Origin: Planctomycetota bacterium
Lineage (GTDB): Bacteria > Planctomycetota > Phycisphaerae > WQYP01
Reading direction: 5' to 3'
Assembly (NCBI GenBank): GCA_021810145.1
Contig: JAJZJL010000042.1
Location: forward strand, 1 to 34,361
Length of the DNA stretch: 34,361 nt
Positions 6,818 through 15,249 of this stretch are shown here, piece after piece. Made by a program: the position numbers and the translations under genes. Numbering within the stretch: the first letter of the stretch is position 1; every line of letters begins with the position of its first letter. The notes beneath the pieces were generated by a model. The model did not search any database. It was not told where the DNA came from and saw nothing but the letters and a program-made list of their open reading frames with translations.

Positions 6818-6823
6818 ATTATA
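6818..6823 (-). promoter_or_regulatory. -10 box of the BFD-like gene (possible leaderless transcript)
   Basis: A perfect TATAAT on the minus strand ends 6 nt before the ATG at 6811, which places the expected transcript start at or next to the start codon. No clear -35 was found; its place would fall at about 6841-6846, at the edge of the 38-bp repeat. Confidence 0.45.
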
Positions 6824-6845
6824 CGGGTTATCCGGTTCATTTGGC

Positions 6846-6883
6846 CGCCGACTAAAAAAATGTTTCCAGCGGCTTGGCTATCT
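6846..6883. repeat. 38-bp direct repeat, left copy (displaced 3' end of the HYExE gene)
   Basis: Identical over 38 bases to 9179-9216. On the minus strand it encodes the last residues of the HYExE protein (IAKPLETFF and the TAG stop) plus 6 nt beyond it, but here it is not joined to an upstream reading frame. Sequence identity ends at 6884 on the right side. It is best read as the original gene end, displaced by the insert between the two copies. Confidence 0.93.
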
Positions 6884-6917
6884 TTCGACACCAAACGGCT
6901 GAGAAATATCGCCGGGA

Positions 6918-7994
6918 TCATTTCTGTAGGGCGGTGCCTATCCTGCCAAGATCGTCTCGGATGGCTGCCTGCGTGTTATTCTCGGCAAATCGAAGCAATT
7001 GTTTAACCAGACGTGGTTGCATTTCGTGTTCGAGTTCGCGGTCGATCGCCTCGCGGTCACTCCGCTGGAGCTTGTGCCAGGGAATCGCATCTCCGGGCTT
7101 TATCCCCTGCTTCCCAAGCTTACTGCCAAGCTCTCCGCCGTACTGAGTGCCGAACCGAAAGGCCAATTGCTGGCGGACGATTTTCAATATTTCCTTGCCA
7201 GCCCAATCCGTGCGCCAATTGGCTACGCCATTGCCAGACTCCGGTGATGCAGTTGACCATTGGCGGAATATTCCCAATAGCTCCTCCCTTCCCGGCGGCG
7301 GAGATTTGCTGGTACCGGCGGCAGCGAACCGCGCCCGCCATTGGTCAAAGGCATCGACCAGCCTCGCTTCCACCTCTTTCGTATCAACTGCTTTCAAACC
7401 ATTTTCGCCCCAGAGAGGACGACCTCCAACATACAGAGATGGCGATCCCGTTTGTCCGGCGGCAGGATCACTTGCTTCCCACCAGCGGCGAATGCGATAA
7501 ACCGAGGCTTGTACGGCTTGGAATACCGCCAGTGATTTGACGGATAATTCGACAGCGGATTTAACATCTTCGCTCTTGCAACCAAACCATTCCTTCATAA
7601 CCGGAATCAGAATATCATCGTCGAGAAAATAGTTTTCTACTTCATTGCGGCTCCATGTAAACCAACCTCGAACGGCGACTCCGCGCCTCTGATCAAGCTC
7701 CGTAAAGCGATCAATTGAGTCCTGTTGAGCTTCTTGGTCGCTACGAAAATCACGATCTTCAATGCCAACGATCTTGACCTCGCGGCCAAAGGCATCGGCC
7801 ATCGCCCGCATTCCGTGCCCGGTGCCGCAAGCCCAGACATCCACCCGTAGTCCGCCAGCAGTTTGGGTTCTGTACCAGCGGCCCAATAGTTGCGCCTCGT
7901 AGCCAATAACGTCCCCTTCGCACAACAACGCCACCGGCGCTGACCCGCGGTAATACCCGGTGTTCTTATGCAGCGGATCATTCGGCATGTGCAT
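6918..7994 (-). CDS. TOPRIM/DUF4435-like effector (AriB-like), partner of the upstream ATPase
   Basis: A protein of about 358 residues. The N-terminal half shows a TOPRIM-type arrangement: VALLCEGD with Glu26, then VGIEDRDF with Asp80 and Asp82, and NEVENYFLDDD (Glu118, Glu120) as in DUF4435 proteins. Such folds bind metal and act as nucleases; in the PARIS defence system the DUF4435 protein AriB is the toxic effector held by the ATPase AriA. The C-terminal 150 residues are less typical and may be a separate domain. The ATG at 7994 overlaps the 3' end of the ATPase gene by 17 nt (a second ATG at 7988 would overlap by 11), so the two are translationally coupled. The frame is open further to a TTG at 8027. 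OLD-like or other ATPase/TOPRIM systems are alternatives to PARIS. Confidence 0.65.
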   Translation of the reverse strand: MHMPNDPLHKNTGYYRGSAPVALLCEGDVIGYEAQLLGRWYRTQTAGGLRVDVWACGTGHGMRAMADAFGREVKIVGIEDRDFRSDQEAQQDSIDRFTELDQRRGVAVRGWFTWSRNEVENYFLDDDILIPVMKEWFGCKSEDVKSAVELSVKSLAVFQAVQASVYRIRRWWEASDPAAGQTGSPSLYVGGRPLWGENGLKAVDTKEVEARLVDAFDQWRARFAAAGTSKSPPPGREELLGIFRQWSTASPESGNGVANWRTDWAGKEILKIVRQQLAFRFGTQYGGELGSKLGKQGIKPGDAIPWHKLQRSDREAIDRELEHEMQPRLVKQLLRFAENNTQAAIRDDLGRIGTALQK

Positions 7995-9138
7995 TCTCGG
8001 TTGGTGATTCCAGTGATCCCATGTCAACTAATGCATTATCCTCTGCTGCAAGCTGCCGCAGTTCAGCACTATGTGTCGTAAGAATAAACTGGTTGTTTTT
8101 TCCCATCTGCGGCAGCGCATCATAGAGTTGGCGGACCCAAAACGGATGCAGGTGCAATTCAGGCTCATCAATTAAAATTAAGCTATTATTGACCGGGCGC
8201 GGGAACGTGAATTGAATAAGGTAATCGAGGATAACGTGTTCGCCGCTGGCCGCGCTGCGGAATGGATACTCTCTTCCATCCTCTGCTAACAAAGGAGTTT
8301 CGCCGTACCGCGGATGGTCCAGCCAGTACCCTTTATACTCTTTAGGGCCGCAAATTTGAAGAAACCGTTTCTGTAAGGTGGCTTCCCATTGCGACCGTTC
8401 GTCATCGCGCTGCGCACCCTGTCCGTGCGCAAACTCACCCAATCGCCGAAGAGCCTCTACAACAGTAACTTCGTTCATGCCAGTCGAATCATCCGTCGCC
8501 CCATCCCGTTCATTAGTGAGGCCCCAACGTGCGTCACGGTTCTGAGAAAAGAATCGCAGCATACCCACCTCGTGGACATCCTTAAGATCCTTCAGCGCGC
8601 GCTGTTTCCATCCACGCCAAGCGTATTTTGCGCCGGCTAGCCACACCGTACCTGCGTTTTGCGGTGAGAATAGATACGATGTTGGTTCCGAGGTGCCATC
8701 CCTTCGAATTGGCGGTGGGTACTGCCAACGCACGGTGAGAGCCTTATCAGGAAAATTCGGCGGCGGCTCGAGCGGTTGCTTCCCTTCCTGCGCTCGAATT
8801 TCGGCGGTGTCCCTGAAAACCCTCCTGATAGCATCCATCTCCGCAGAGTCAAAGGTAAGCGTTATATCAATGCGCGCGTGTACGGGGCGGCGACCAGTCG
8901 GATCTGAACGATGAATATCGTCTTCGCTTGGATCGGGTACATCTCGAATTCGCGCTCCCATCGCGCCTCGAAGCGCCTGGACGATGGCGTACAATGCCGA
9001 TGTCTTTCCAGCACCATTAGGGGCCGCCAGTACCGTGACCGGTCGGATTTTTCCCAGCCCATCCGTGAAATCGAACGATTGGTGTTTAATGGCACGGAAG
9101 TTCACGATGTTTAAATGGCCTATATGCATAATGAACAT
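7978..9138 (-). CDS. ABC-type AAA ATPase of a defence pair (AriA-like)
   Basis: About 386 residues, an SMC/OLD-like ATPase. Visible motifs are the N-terminal IVNFRAIK, Walker A APNGAGKT (39-46), an ABC-signature-like SAASGEH (295-301), Walker B LILIDEPELHLHP (about 320-332) and the H-loop ILTTHS (352-357). The long middle part carries the insertion typical of AAA_21/AAA_15 proteins. In PARIS the ATPase AriA forms a scaffold that senses phage anti-restriction proteins and releases AriB; here this role is inferred only from the gene pair. The start is uncertain: ATGs at 9138 and 9129 both fit, and the frame reaches a TTG at 9171 close to the right repeat. No strong Shine-Dalgarno sequence is seen. 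Confidence 0.82.
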   Translation of the reverse strand: MFIMHIGHLNIVNFRAIKHQSFDFTDGLGKIRPVTVLAAPNGAGKTSALYAIVQALRGAMGARIRDVPDPSEDDIHRSDPTGRRPVHARIDITLTFDSAEMDAIRRVFRDTAEIRAQEGKQPLEPPPNFPDKALTVRWQYPPPIRRDGTSEPTSYLFSPQNAGTVWLAGAKYAWRGWKQRALKDLKDVHEVGMLRFFSQNRDARWGLTNERDGATDDSTGMNEVTVVEALRRLGEFAHGQGAQRDDERSQWEATLQKRFLQICGPKEYKGYWLDHPRYGETPLLAEDGREYPFRSAASGEHVILDYLIQFTFPRPVNNSLILIDEPELHLHPFWVRQLYDALPQMGKNNQFILTTHSAELRQLAAEDNALVDMGSLESPTENAHAE

Positions 9139-9178
9139 ATTAGCAGAACCGTTTTGACGTTGCCATACCAACCAACAT

Positions 9179-9216
9179 CGCCGACTAAAAAAATGTTTCC
9201 AGCGGCTTGGCTATCT
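9179..9216. repeat. 38-bp direct repeat, right copy (in-frame 3' end of the HYExE gene)
   Basis: Perfect match to 6846-6883. It covers the last nine codons and the stop of the HYExE gene plus 6 nt downstream. The ATPase coding region starts about 40 nt beyond it, so the whole cassette lies between the two copies. Confidence 0.93.
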
Positions 9217-9697
9217 GGCGGAAGGCGGCGGTGGGCAGATGGACGGTTCCCCATGATTCTGACCGGGCACGCATGTGTTCGCGGTAATCGGTTATGCTAA
9301 TCGCCAACATGCCGTACCAGCGTTCCTGGAATTGAAAGAGGTCTGTAAATGGCGATTTTTCAGGCTCGGCGGGCCAATGATACATGAATACAAACATCGC
9401 GGTAAAGCCGGAGCCGAAGATTTCCTGCCATTGCCGCAAGTCATCGATATCCAGACGGGTGGTCCAATTGGGAAGCGATGTTCCCGATTTTACCGGACGG
9501 CACGCCCGGCCCTTTACATCCACCAGCAGATTGTTGCCGCGCGGATGATAGACAACAAAATCAAAACTTTTCAGTTTGGCTCCGGCGAACAGAGCCTTTT
9601 TGGCCTCATCAACGGCAATGTACGGCAGGCCTTTGCGCCGCAAATAATCTTCAAAGGCGGATTCATAGTGACTGGTGCGTTTGCTGCGTGGTCCCAC
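9185..9697 (-). CDS. HYExE-family protein, PD-(D/E)XK nuclease-like
   Basis: A 170-residue protein that begins with the HYExxF motif (H10, Y11, E12) and continues with SFDFVVYHP (D46) and LLVDVKGR (D60, K62). This Glu...Asp...(D/E)xK order is that of the PD-(D/E)XK nuclease fold; the family is common in planctomycetes and has no proven role known to me. The rest (about 85-160) is Trp- and Phe-rich. The start is GTG at 9697 with GGGAG at 8-nt spacing. It lies downstream of hisS on the same strand, and its last codons are the target of the 38-bp duplication that bounds the ATPase/DUF4435 cassette. It may be part of a defence locus or just a convenient insertion site. Confidence 0.7.
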   Translation of the reverse strand: MGPRSKRTSHYESAFEDYLRRKGLPYIAVDEAKKALFAGAKLKSFDFVVYHPRGNNLLVDVKGRACRPVKSGTSLPNWTTRLDIDDLRQWQEIFGSGFTAMFVFMYHWPAEPEKSPFTDLFQFQERWYGMLAISITDYREHMRARSESWGTVHLPTAAFRQIAKPLETFF

Positions 9698-9748
9698 GGT
9701 CAGACTCCCTCATAAAAAATATAAAATCTCGCATGGCGGCACCGAGAT

Positions 9749-9775
9749 CGGCCGCGGGTTGCCACCACGCCGCTG
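9749..9775. repeat. GC-rich dispersed repeat, copy B (partner at 1250-1276)
   Basis: Lies in the 155-nt gap between hisS and the HYExE gene and agrees with copy A at about 24 of 27 positions by eye. The rest of the gap shows no gene. Confidence 0.5.
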
Positions 9776-9852
9776 TGCGGGAGGACGGTATTGGGTCCTG
9801 GCGCGTGCAAACGCGTCATGGAACAAGCGGTGGTCTAACTGCAAATTCCTTG

Positions 9853-11193
9853 TCATGGTTTAAGCATTCCATGCACACGATCCGGTACATCCGCAATAGC
9901 AATTTCCGCTTCTGTGCGGTCGGTAAGATTCTTAAGTTTAATCATGCCCCGGCTCACTTCTTCCGGCGCCAAAATCAGAGCCACGCGAGCACCGCAGCCG
10001 GAGGCTTCCTGCAGCAGTTTGCCGATATTGCGGGTGCTGCGGTAGCTGGTTTGCACATTTAACCCCGGCCGTGTGATAGCGCTGTGATCGGCATTCCATT
10101 GAGACCTCCGCAACCTGGCAACGAGTTGATCTGAAATGGTGGCGTCTTCCAATGCATTGATAACAAATACATCCGCCGGCGGCATTAGATTTGCCGGCAG
10201 CCTGTTGCGTTCGCGCAGAAGAATTTCCAGCACCACATCGCCCATGCCGAAGCCCACCGCCGGCATGGCCGGGCCGCCGAACATTTCAATGAGTTTGTCA
10301 TATCGACCGCCGCCGGCAATGGCCCGATTCTGGCCCTGTGCATCGACAACTTCAAACACAAAGCCTGTGTAATAGGCCAATCCGCGCACCACGCTTAAAT
10401 CGAAGCGGCATATTTCGGCCAGACCGCTGTCCGCCAGTCGCTTTTCAAAAGTTTTGATGGCATCAGTGACTGCAACGGGCCAAGAGTTCATCCACGTGGT
10501 CAGAACTTCCGGCGAAGTACCAGCCGAGGCGATGGTTTCAAAGTGTTCGCACTCTCCCGGCGTACAGTGCTGCTCCTGATAGAGAGCTTTACGGGCGGCA
10601 AAATCATATTTCTGCAGTCGATCGAGAATGTAATAAGCATTGCTGACCCGATCCGGTGCCACAAAAGTACTCGTAAGCGCCTGGGTTAACAGTTCACGGT
10701 GATTCCAGCCAATATGAATATCCGCCGCGGTAAGGCCGCATTCCATCAGGGCGTCCACGCAAACCGCAATGCATTCACGATCCGCGCGATCAGACGCATC
10801 GCCGATAAAATCAACATTCCATTGGATAAATTCCCTCAGCCGCCCTTTCTGTGGTTGCTCGGCACGGTAGCAGCGAGGGATGGAGAACCACTTGATGGGG
10901 CGGGGCAGACCGGCGGCTTTTTGTGCCACCATTCGGGCCAGGGTGGGTGTAAACTCAGGCCGCAGGGCCAGTTCGCGTTCACCCCGGTCTGTAAAGGCAA
11001 AAAGCTGCGAGACAATTTCATCACCGCTTTTAACTCTATAAAGATCCAATGATTCAAAAGTCGGGCCATCAACTTCCTGAAAGCCGTGGCGAATCGATAC
11101 TTTCCGCCATATATCTTCAATAAAACGCCGTACCGCCATATCGGAGGGGTAGAAGTCGCGTGTTCCTTTTGGTGCCTGAAAATTCACTGTCAT
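9853..11193 (-). CDS. hisS: Histidyl-tRNA synthetase
   Basis: A 446-residue class II aminoacyl-tRNA synthetase that joins histidine to tRNA-His using ATP. The N-terminal APKGTRDFYP is characteristic. Motif 2 is seen as IPRCYRAEQPQKGRLREF (around R110), the histidine-binding HisA loop as RGLAYYTGFVFE (270-281) and motif 3 surroundings as AIAGGGRYDKL (291-301). An anticodon-binding domain with VFVINAL and GARVALILAPEE closes the protein. The ATG at 11193 is chosen because it gives the normal MTVNFQAPKGTRDF start; the frame extends 26 codons further upstream without family similarity. It is the first gene of the leftward series and needs its own promoter in the 609-nt gap before purL. Confidence 0.95.
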   Translation of the reverse strand: MTVNFQAPKGTRDFYPSDMAVRRFIEDIWRKVSIRHGFQEVDGPTFESLDLYRVKSGDEIVSQLFAFTDRGERELALRPEFTPTLARMVAQKAAGLPRPIKWFSIPRCYRAEQPQKGRLREFIQWNVDFIGDASDRADRECIAVCVDALMECGLTAADIHIGWNHRELLTQALTSTFVAPDRVSNAYYILDRLQKYDFAARKALYQEQHCTPGECEHFETIASAGTSPEVLTTWMNSWPVAVTDAIKTFEKRLADSGLAEICRFDLSVVRGLAYYTGFVFEVVDAQGQNRAIAGGGRYDKLIEMFGGPAMPAVGFGMGDVVLEILLRERNRLPANLMPPADVFVINALEDATISDQLVARLRRSQWNADHSAITRPGLNVQTSYRSTRNIGKLLQEASGCGARVALILAPEEVSRGMIKLKNLTDRTEAEIAIADVPDRVHGMLKP

Positions 11194-11802
11194 ACCAAAG
11201 AGTTTACGCGAGAATCGGGAATTTTTGAAGCTGGTGCGGAAAACACGGCGGACCCCACATGCGGTGAACAACGAACGCGCGCTCGCAATGGTCTCTTGCC
11301 TGCATCTCGCTGATCTGATGCATTACAGAATCAGTTGTGGCCAACCTGCCGGCCAAACTCCGCTTTTCCCGCATCGGGTATCCACGTGAATTCAGCATCG
11401 TTTGCAAATAATTCTCAACACAATGGCTGGTTACATTCCAGTTGTCCCGGAGGCCCCTGACCAGAAGGGGCTTGCTCTCAACAAGGCCGGTTCATTGTGC
11501 TGTGAACTATGTCGCTGACGGATTAATTGGATCATGCATTGATTTGCTATCGACAAACGTCAGGTGGCGGAATCGCCGAAGAGGCTCAAGTCGCTGAATT
11601 GTATTTTAATGTGGCAGGGTGGTACGGTTTACCGTCCGTTCTGTCCGTTTCGGCCGGTGATCAGGCGGGTCCCGGAGGCTGATTTCCGCAGAAAAATCCG
11701 GACAAGATCGAAGCGTGCGAAAATCTTGAGCTTAGCGCATAATGGCGGGAGGTTTATCCGGCGGCAAACGGGTGCCGGGAGATGAACCGTTGCAGGAGCG
11801 TT
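11194..11802. other. Divergent intergenic region between hisS and purL
   Basis: No gene is supported in these 609 nt. It must hold the promoters of both genes. One small hairpin is visible, GCCCCT-N7-AGGGGC (11453-11471), without a U-tract. A stretch at 11616-11632 resembles the T-box core (AGGGTGGTAC) but lacks the rest of such a leader (see rejected items). Confidence 0.5.
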
Positions 11803-14751
11803 ATGGCTGTTTATCGGATTGAAATTCATCCTCAAAATCCGGCAGATGATCCGGCTGGTACGGCAGTGCTGGCGGAAATTCGGCAACTGGGCATTGCCGA
11901 GGTGCATGGCGTGCAGACCGCGCGGATATTTCTGCTGCAGGGATCCCCGGAAATATTGACTCATGCTCAAGTGCATAAGATAGCTTTGCAACTACTGGCG
12001 GACCCGGTAACCGAACGGGTGGTTGTGGGACATGAAACTGCCGGTGCCGGTCGATTGGTTGAAGTACATTTGAAACCCGGGGTGATGGATCCAGTGGCGG
12101 CCAGCGCGGAAATGGCCATTGCGGATTTATTGGATTTGCCCCGACAACCTGTGGCCATTCAGGTGCGGACGGGGCGGCGGTATGTGTTATCCGGCCATTT
12201 AACGCCTGAAACTTCAACCCAAATTTCCCGGCGGCTGCTGGCAAACGATTCCATTGAGCAGATTCACGAAACAGCCTTTACGCCGGCGGAATTTCCGCAG
12301 GGCAAGGCGTATGAATTTCGACGTGTGGAAGTTCCAATCCGCAATCTTACTGACGACCAGCTTCAGCAGTTGTCCCGTCGCGGCCATCTGTTTCTGGATC
12401 TTGCGGAAATGAAAGCCATTCAGGAGCACTTTCGTACATTGGACCGTGAACCCACGGATGCGGAACTTGAAACGCTGGCGCAAACATGGAGTGAACACTG
12501 CGTTCATAAAACCCTGAAAGCTCAGGTGCACTTTTCCCATCATCCCGCCGGATTAAATGAAGATGATGTCCATGAACATCACGCAGCGGGCGACCAGATG
12601 GAAGTTATTGACAATCTGGTCAAGTCCACGATATTCCGTGCCACCAAAGAATTGGATTTGCCTTGGACACTCAGTGTATTTAAAGATAATGCGGGGGTTA
12701 TCGCACTCGATGACCAGTGGGCGGTGTGCATGAAAGTGGAAACGCACAATCGTCCGTCAGCCATTGAACCCTACGGCGGCGCGGCAACGGGTATCGGCGG
12801 TTGCATACGCGACGTGATCGCCACCGGCGGCGGAGCCAGGCCGATAGCCAGCACAGATATATTTTGTTTCGCCGATCCATCTACGCCTAATGAACAGGTG
12901 CCCGCCGGGGTGCTGCATCCGCGGCGGATTGCCCAACGAGTGGTTGCCGGCGTGCGGGACTACGGTAATCGCATGGGTATACCTACGGTGAACGGTGCTG
13001 TTTATTTTGACCAGAGATATATTGGCAATCCGCTGGTGTTCTGTGGATCGGTGGGGTTGTTGCCCCGGCATCTCGCCGACAAGCGCAATGCCCAGGCGGG
13101 CGATCGGATTATTCTCATTGGTGGACGCACCGGCCGGGATGGTATTCATGGGGCCACATTTTCCAGCGATGTTATCACCGACAAACACGGTGATGAATTC
13201 AGCCATGCGGTGCAGATCGGCAATGCCATAACTGAAAAAAAGATGCTCGACGTGATTCTGCAGGCGCGAGAATCCGGTCCGCTGTACAACGCGATAACCG
13301 ATTGTGGTGCCGGCGGTTTATCCAGCGCCATTGGTGAAATGGGATCACAAACCGGAGCCACCGTGGAACTCGATAAAGTTCCGCTGAAGTATGACGGCCT
13401 GAATTATGCGGAAATCTGGATCAGCGAGGCCCAGGAACGCATCGTCCTTTCAGTGGCACCGGAAAATGCGGCGGGAATTCTCGAATTGGCGGCCGCTGAG
13501 GATGTCGAAGCCACAGATATCGGCCTGTTTGACGGGTCAGGAAAATTGACCCTGCGGTATCAGGGGCAAACGGTTGGCTGCATGGATATGGAATTTATTC
13601 ATGACGGTCTGCCAAGCCCGATTCGCCAGGCGGTATGGCAGGAGCCGGTGTTGCCCAAAGCTGTTGTGGCCGAGCCAACCGATTATGCCGCGACGTTAAG
13701 CCGGCTGCTGGCGATGCCGACCCTGGCGAGCAAGCATTGGATCATCCGTCAGTATGATCATGAGGTGCAGGGGGCAACGATCGTTAAACCGCTGATCGGT
13801 CCCGGTGGCGATGGGCCGGGAGATGCCGCTGTGATTGCGCCGGTTCCCGGTAGCAGTCGCGGCGTGGCTCTGGCGAATGGGTGTCAGCCACGATTGGGAG
13901 ATCTGGATCCGTATCAGATGACATTAAGCGGTATGGATGAAGCCATTCGCAATATTGTGTGCGTCGGAGGCGATCCGGAAACCACGGCACTGCTGGATAA
14001 TTTCTGCTGGCCTAAATGTTCGGATCGCATGCACCTCGGTGCCCTGGTGCGGGCATGTCAGGCCTGTTACGACGGAGCAATGGCTTTTCGCACGCCGTTT
14101 ATTTCCGGCAAGGATTCGCTATCCAATGAATTTATCACCGATGAAGGCAAGCGAATCTGCATCCCCTATACCTTGCTGATCAGTGCCATCAGCATTGTTC
14201 CCGATGTTTCACGATGTATTACCATGGATGCCAAGGCGGCTGGAAATTATCTCCTGCTGGTTGGGCAAACGCATCGGCACATGGGCGGTTCGTGGTATTA
14301 CGCATTACACAATCAGAATGGTCGCAGTATTCCCTCGGTGGATTTGGCCACCGCGCCGGGCGTGCATAAGAAAATCGCCGGGCTAATTGCCGCAGGATTG
14401 GTGGCCAGCGCCCACGATCCGTCGGAAGGGGGGCTGGCGGTGGCCCTGGTGGAGATGCTCTTTGCCGGACGGCTTGGGGCGGAAATTGATCTTACCGGTG
14501 TACCACATGATAATGAAGTGGATCGGGACGATATTTTGTTATTTTCCGAATCTCCCACGCGCTACCTGCTGGAAATTAAGCCGGAACATCTTGACGACGT
14601 ATTGCGCCGTCTCAGGGGCTTGGCATTCGGTATTTTGGGGCGCGTTACGCATGAGCCAAATCTGGTGGTGCAATCCATCGGCGGGAAGGAAATTATCAAC
14701 GCGTCCGTCGACGAGTTCCGACGGGCATGGTGCCATACACTTGATTGGTGA
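11803..14751 (+). CDS. purL: Phosphoribosylformylglycinamidine synthase with fused PurS-like N-terminus
   Basis: A 982-residue enzyme of purine synthesis that converts FGAR to FGAM with ATP and ammonia from glutamine. The first 165 residues look like two PurS-type halves (YRIEIHPQNPADDPAGTAVL and RLVEVHLKPGVMDPVAASAE), so the PurS function seems fused and duplicated. PurL proper follows, with TWSEHCVHKT (228-237), KVETHNRPSAIEPYGGAATG, GCIRDVIATG and, in the second half, FISGKDSLSNEF and SAHDPSEGGLAVAL. No glutaminase domain is present, so a separate PurQ is expected. The ATG at 11803 has AGGAG (11794-11798). The ATG 7 codons upstream is less likely. Confidence 0.92.
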   Translation: MAVYRIEIHPQNPADDPAGTAVLAEIRQLGIAEVHGVQTARIFLLQGSPEILTHAQVHKIALQLLADPVTERVVVGHETAGAGRLVEVHLKPGVMDPVAASAEMAIADLLDLPRQPVAIQVRTGRRYVLSGHLTPETSTQISRRLLANDSIEQIHETAFTPAEFPQGKAYEFRRVEVPIRNLTDDQLQQLSRRGHLFLDLAEMKAIQEHFRTLDREPTDAELETLAQTWSEHCVHKTLKAQVHFSHHPAGLNEDDVHEHHAAGDQMEVIDNLVKSTIFRATKELDLPWTLSVFKDNAGVIALDDQWAVCMKVETHNRPSAIEPYGGAATGIGGCIRDVIATGGGARPIASTDIFCFADPSTPNEQVPAGVLHPRRIAQRVVAGVRDYGNRMGIPTVNGAVYFDQRYIGNPLVFCGSVGLLPRHLADKRNAQAGDRIILIGGRTGRDGIHGATFSSDVITDKHGDEFSHAVQIGNAITEKKMLDVILQARESGPLYNAITDCGAGGLSSAIGEMGSQTGATVELDKVPLKYDGLNYAEIWISEAQERIVLSVAPENAAGILELAAAEDVEATDIGLFDGSGKLTLRYQGQTVGCMDMEFIHDGLPSPIRQAVWQEPVLPKAVVAEPTDYAATLSRLLAMPTLASKHWIIRQYDHEVQGATIVKPLIGPGGDGPGDAAVIAPVPGSSRGVALANGCQPRLGDLDPYQMTLSGMDEAIRNIVCVGGDPETTALLDNFCWPKCSDRMHLGALVRACQACYDGAMAFRTPFISGKDSLSNEFITDEGKRICIPYTLLISAISIVPDVSRCITMDAKAAGNYLLLVGQTHRHMGGSWYYALHNQNGRSIPSVDLATAPGVHKKIAGLIAAGLVASAHDPSEGGLAVALVEMLFAGRLGAEIDLTGVPHDNEVDRDDILLFSESPTRYLLEIKPEHLDDVLRRLRGLAFGILGRVTHEPNLVVQSIGGKEIINASVDEFRRAWCHTLDW

Positions 14752-15249
14752 GGTGCGATATGCCCGTTTCCGCGATATGCGATTGTCAGCGCAGACCGCT
14801 TTTTTCGGCTGGCCACACCAGGATTGCGACACGTTCTCCTGTGCCGGCTGATATGCGGACGCGTTTCTGGCGCGGACACGTTGTTGAAGGCATATTTACG
14901 CGTTGCCATCAAGATCTCTGAAAAAATGGCGCGGAAAGAGATCGGTAAATGATGCGATGCTCGATGGTCCATTTAGGCGAATGATTGTGCCGGACTGCGG
15001 TTCGGATGGATATCGGTCTGGCGCTTGATTTATCAATAAAACGCATCGACTATCGCTAACAGAAAAACCAAGATCGGCACGCAATGCGGGTGCAGTAAAC
15101 CGCCAGTGCTCCGGTTCCGCGGCGGGGGGATTGGCGAAAGGCCGAGGTAATGCTCGCATGGGCTTTGCGGTCAACCGAGTCTCGCGAGTCAAAGGATGTC
15201 GGAACGGTAAACAGCGGTACGCGTCAAAGAGTGTTCAGGAGTCATGAAA
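14752..15249. other. Intergenic region after purL
   Basis: About 500 nt without a supported gene. Several short frames on both strands have no family resemblance. I see no rho-independent terminator with a U-tract after purL, and no RNA family. The only clear signal is AGGAG at 15237-15241 for the next gene. Confidence 0.4.

Larger units (their letters stand above)
6846..9216. mobile_element. Candidate integrated defence cassette bounded by 38-bp direct repeats
   Basis: The two repeats enclose exactly two genes, an ABC-type ATPase and a TOPRIM/DUF4435-like protein, both leftward. The right repeat keeps the HYExE gene intact; the left one is its lost 3' end. This geometry is typical of elements that integrate by site-specific recombination at the 3' end of a gene and bring a replacement end. 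No integrase or transposase is encoded inside (about 2.3 kb), so movement would need an enzyme in trans, or the repeat could be the product of homologous or illegitimate recombination. The observation of the repeats is certain; the mechanism is inference. Confidence 0.55.

Noticed and set aside
6884..9178. An integrase or transposase inside the repeat-bounded cassette
   Set aside because: All six frames were considered; only the ATPase and the DUF4435-like protein are supported there.
11560..11640. tRNA-Leu-like opening (GGTGGCGGAAT)
   Set aside because: No acceptor pairing, no T-loop and no proper anticodon arm can be drawn.
11616..11650. T-box riboswitch core (AGGGTGGTAC) upstream of purL
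   Set aside because: There is no Stem I, specifier loop or following terminator that I can fold, the bases after the core deviate from ACCGCG, and purL is not an amino-acid gene.
14896..15192. Minus-strand frame of 98 codons after purL
   Set aside because: No ribosome-binding site, no recognisable motif, and composition unlike the real genes nearby.
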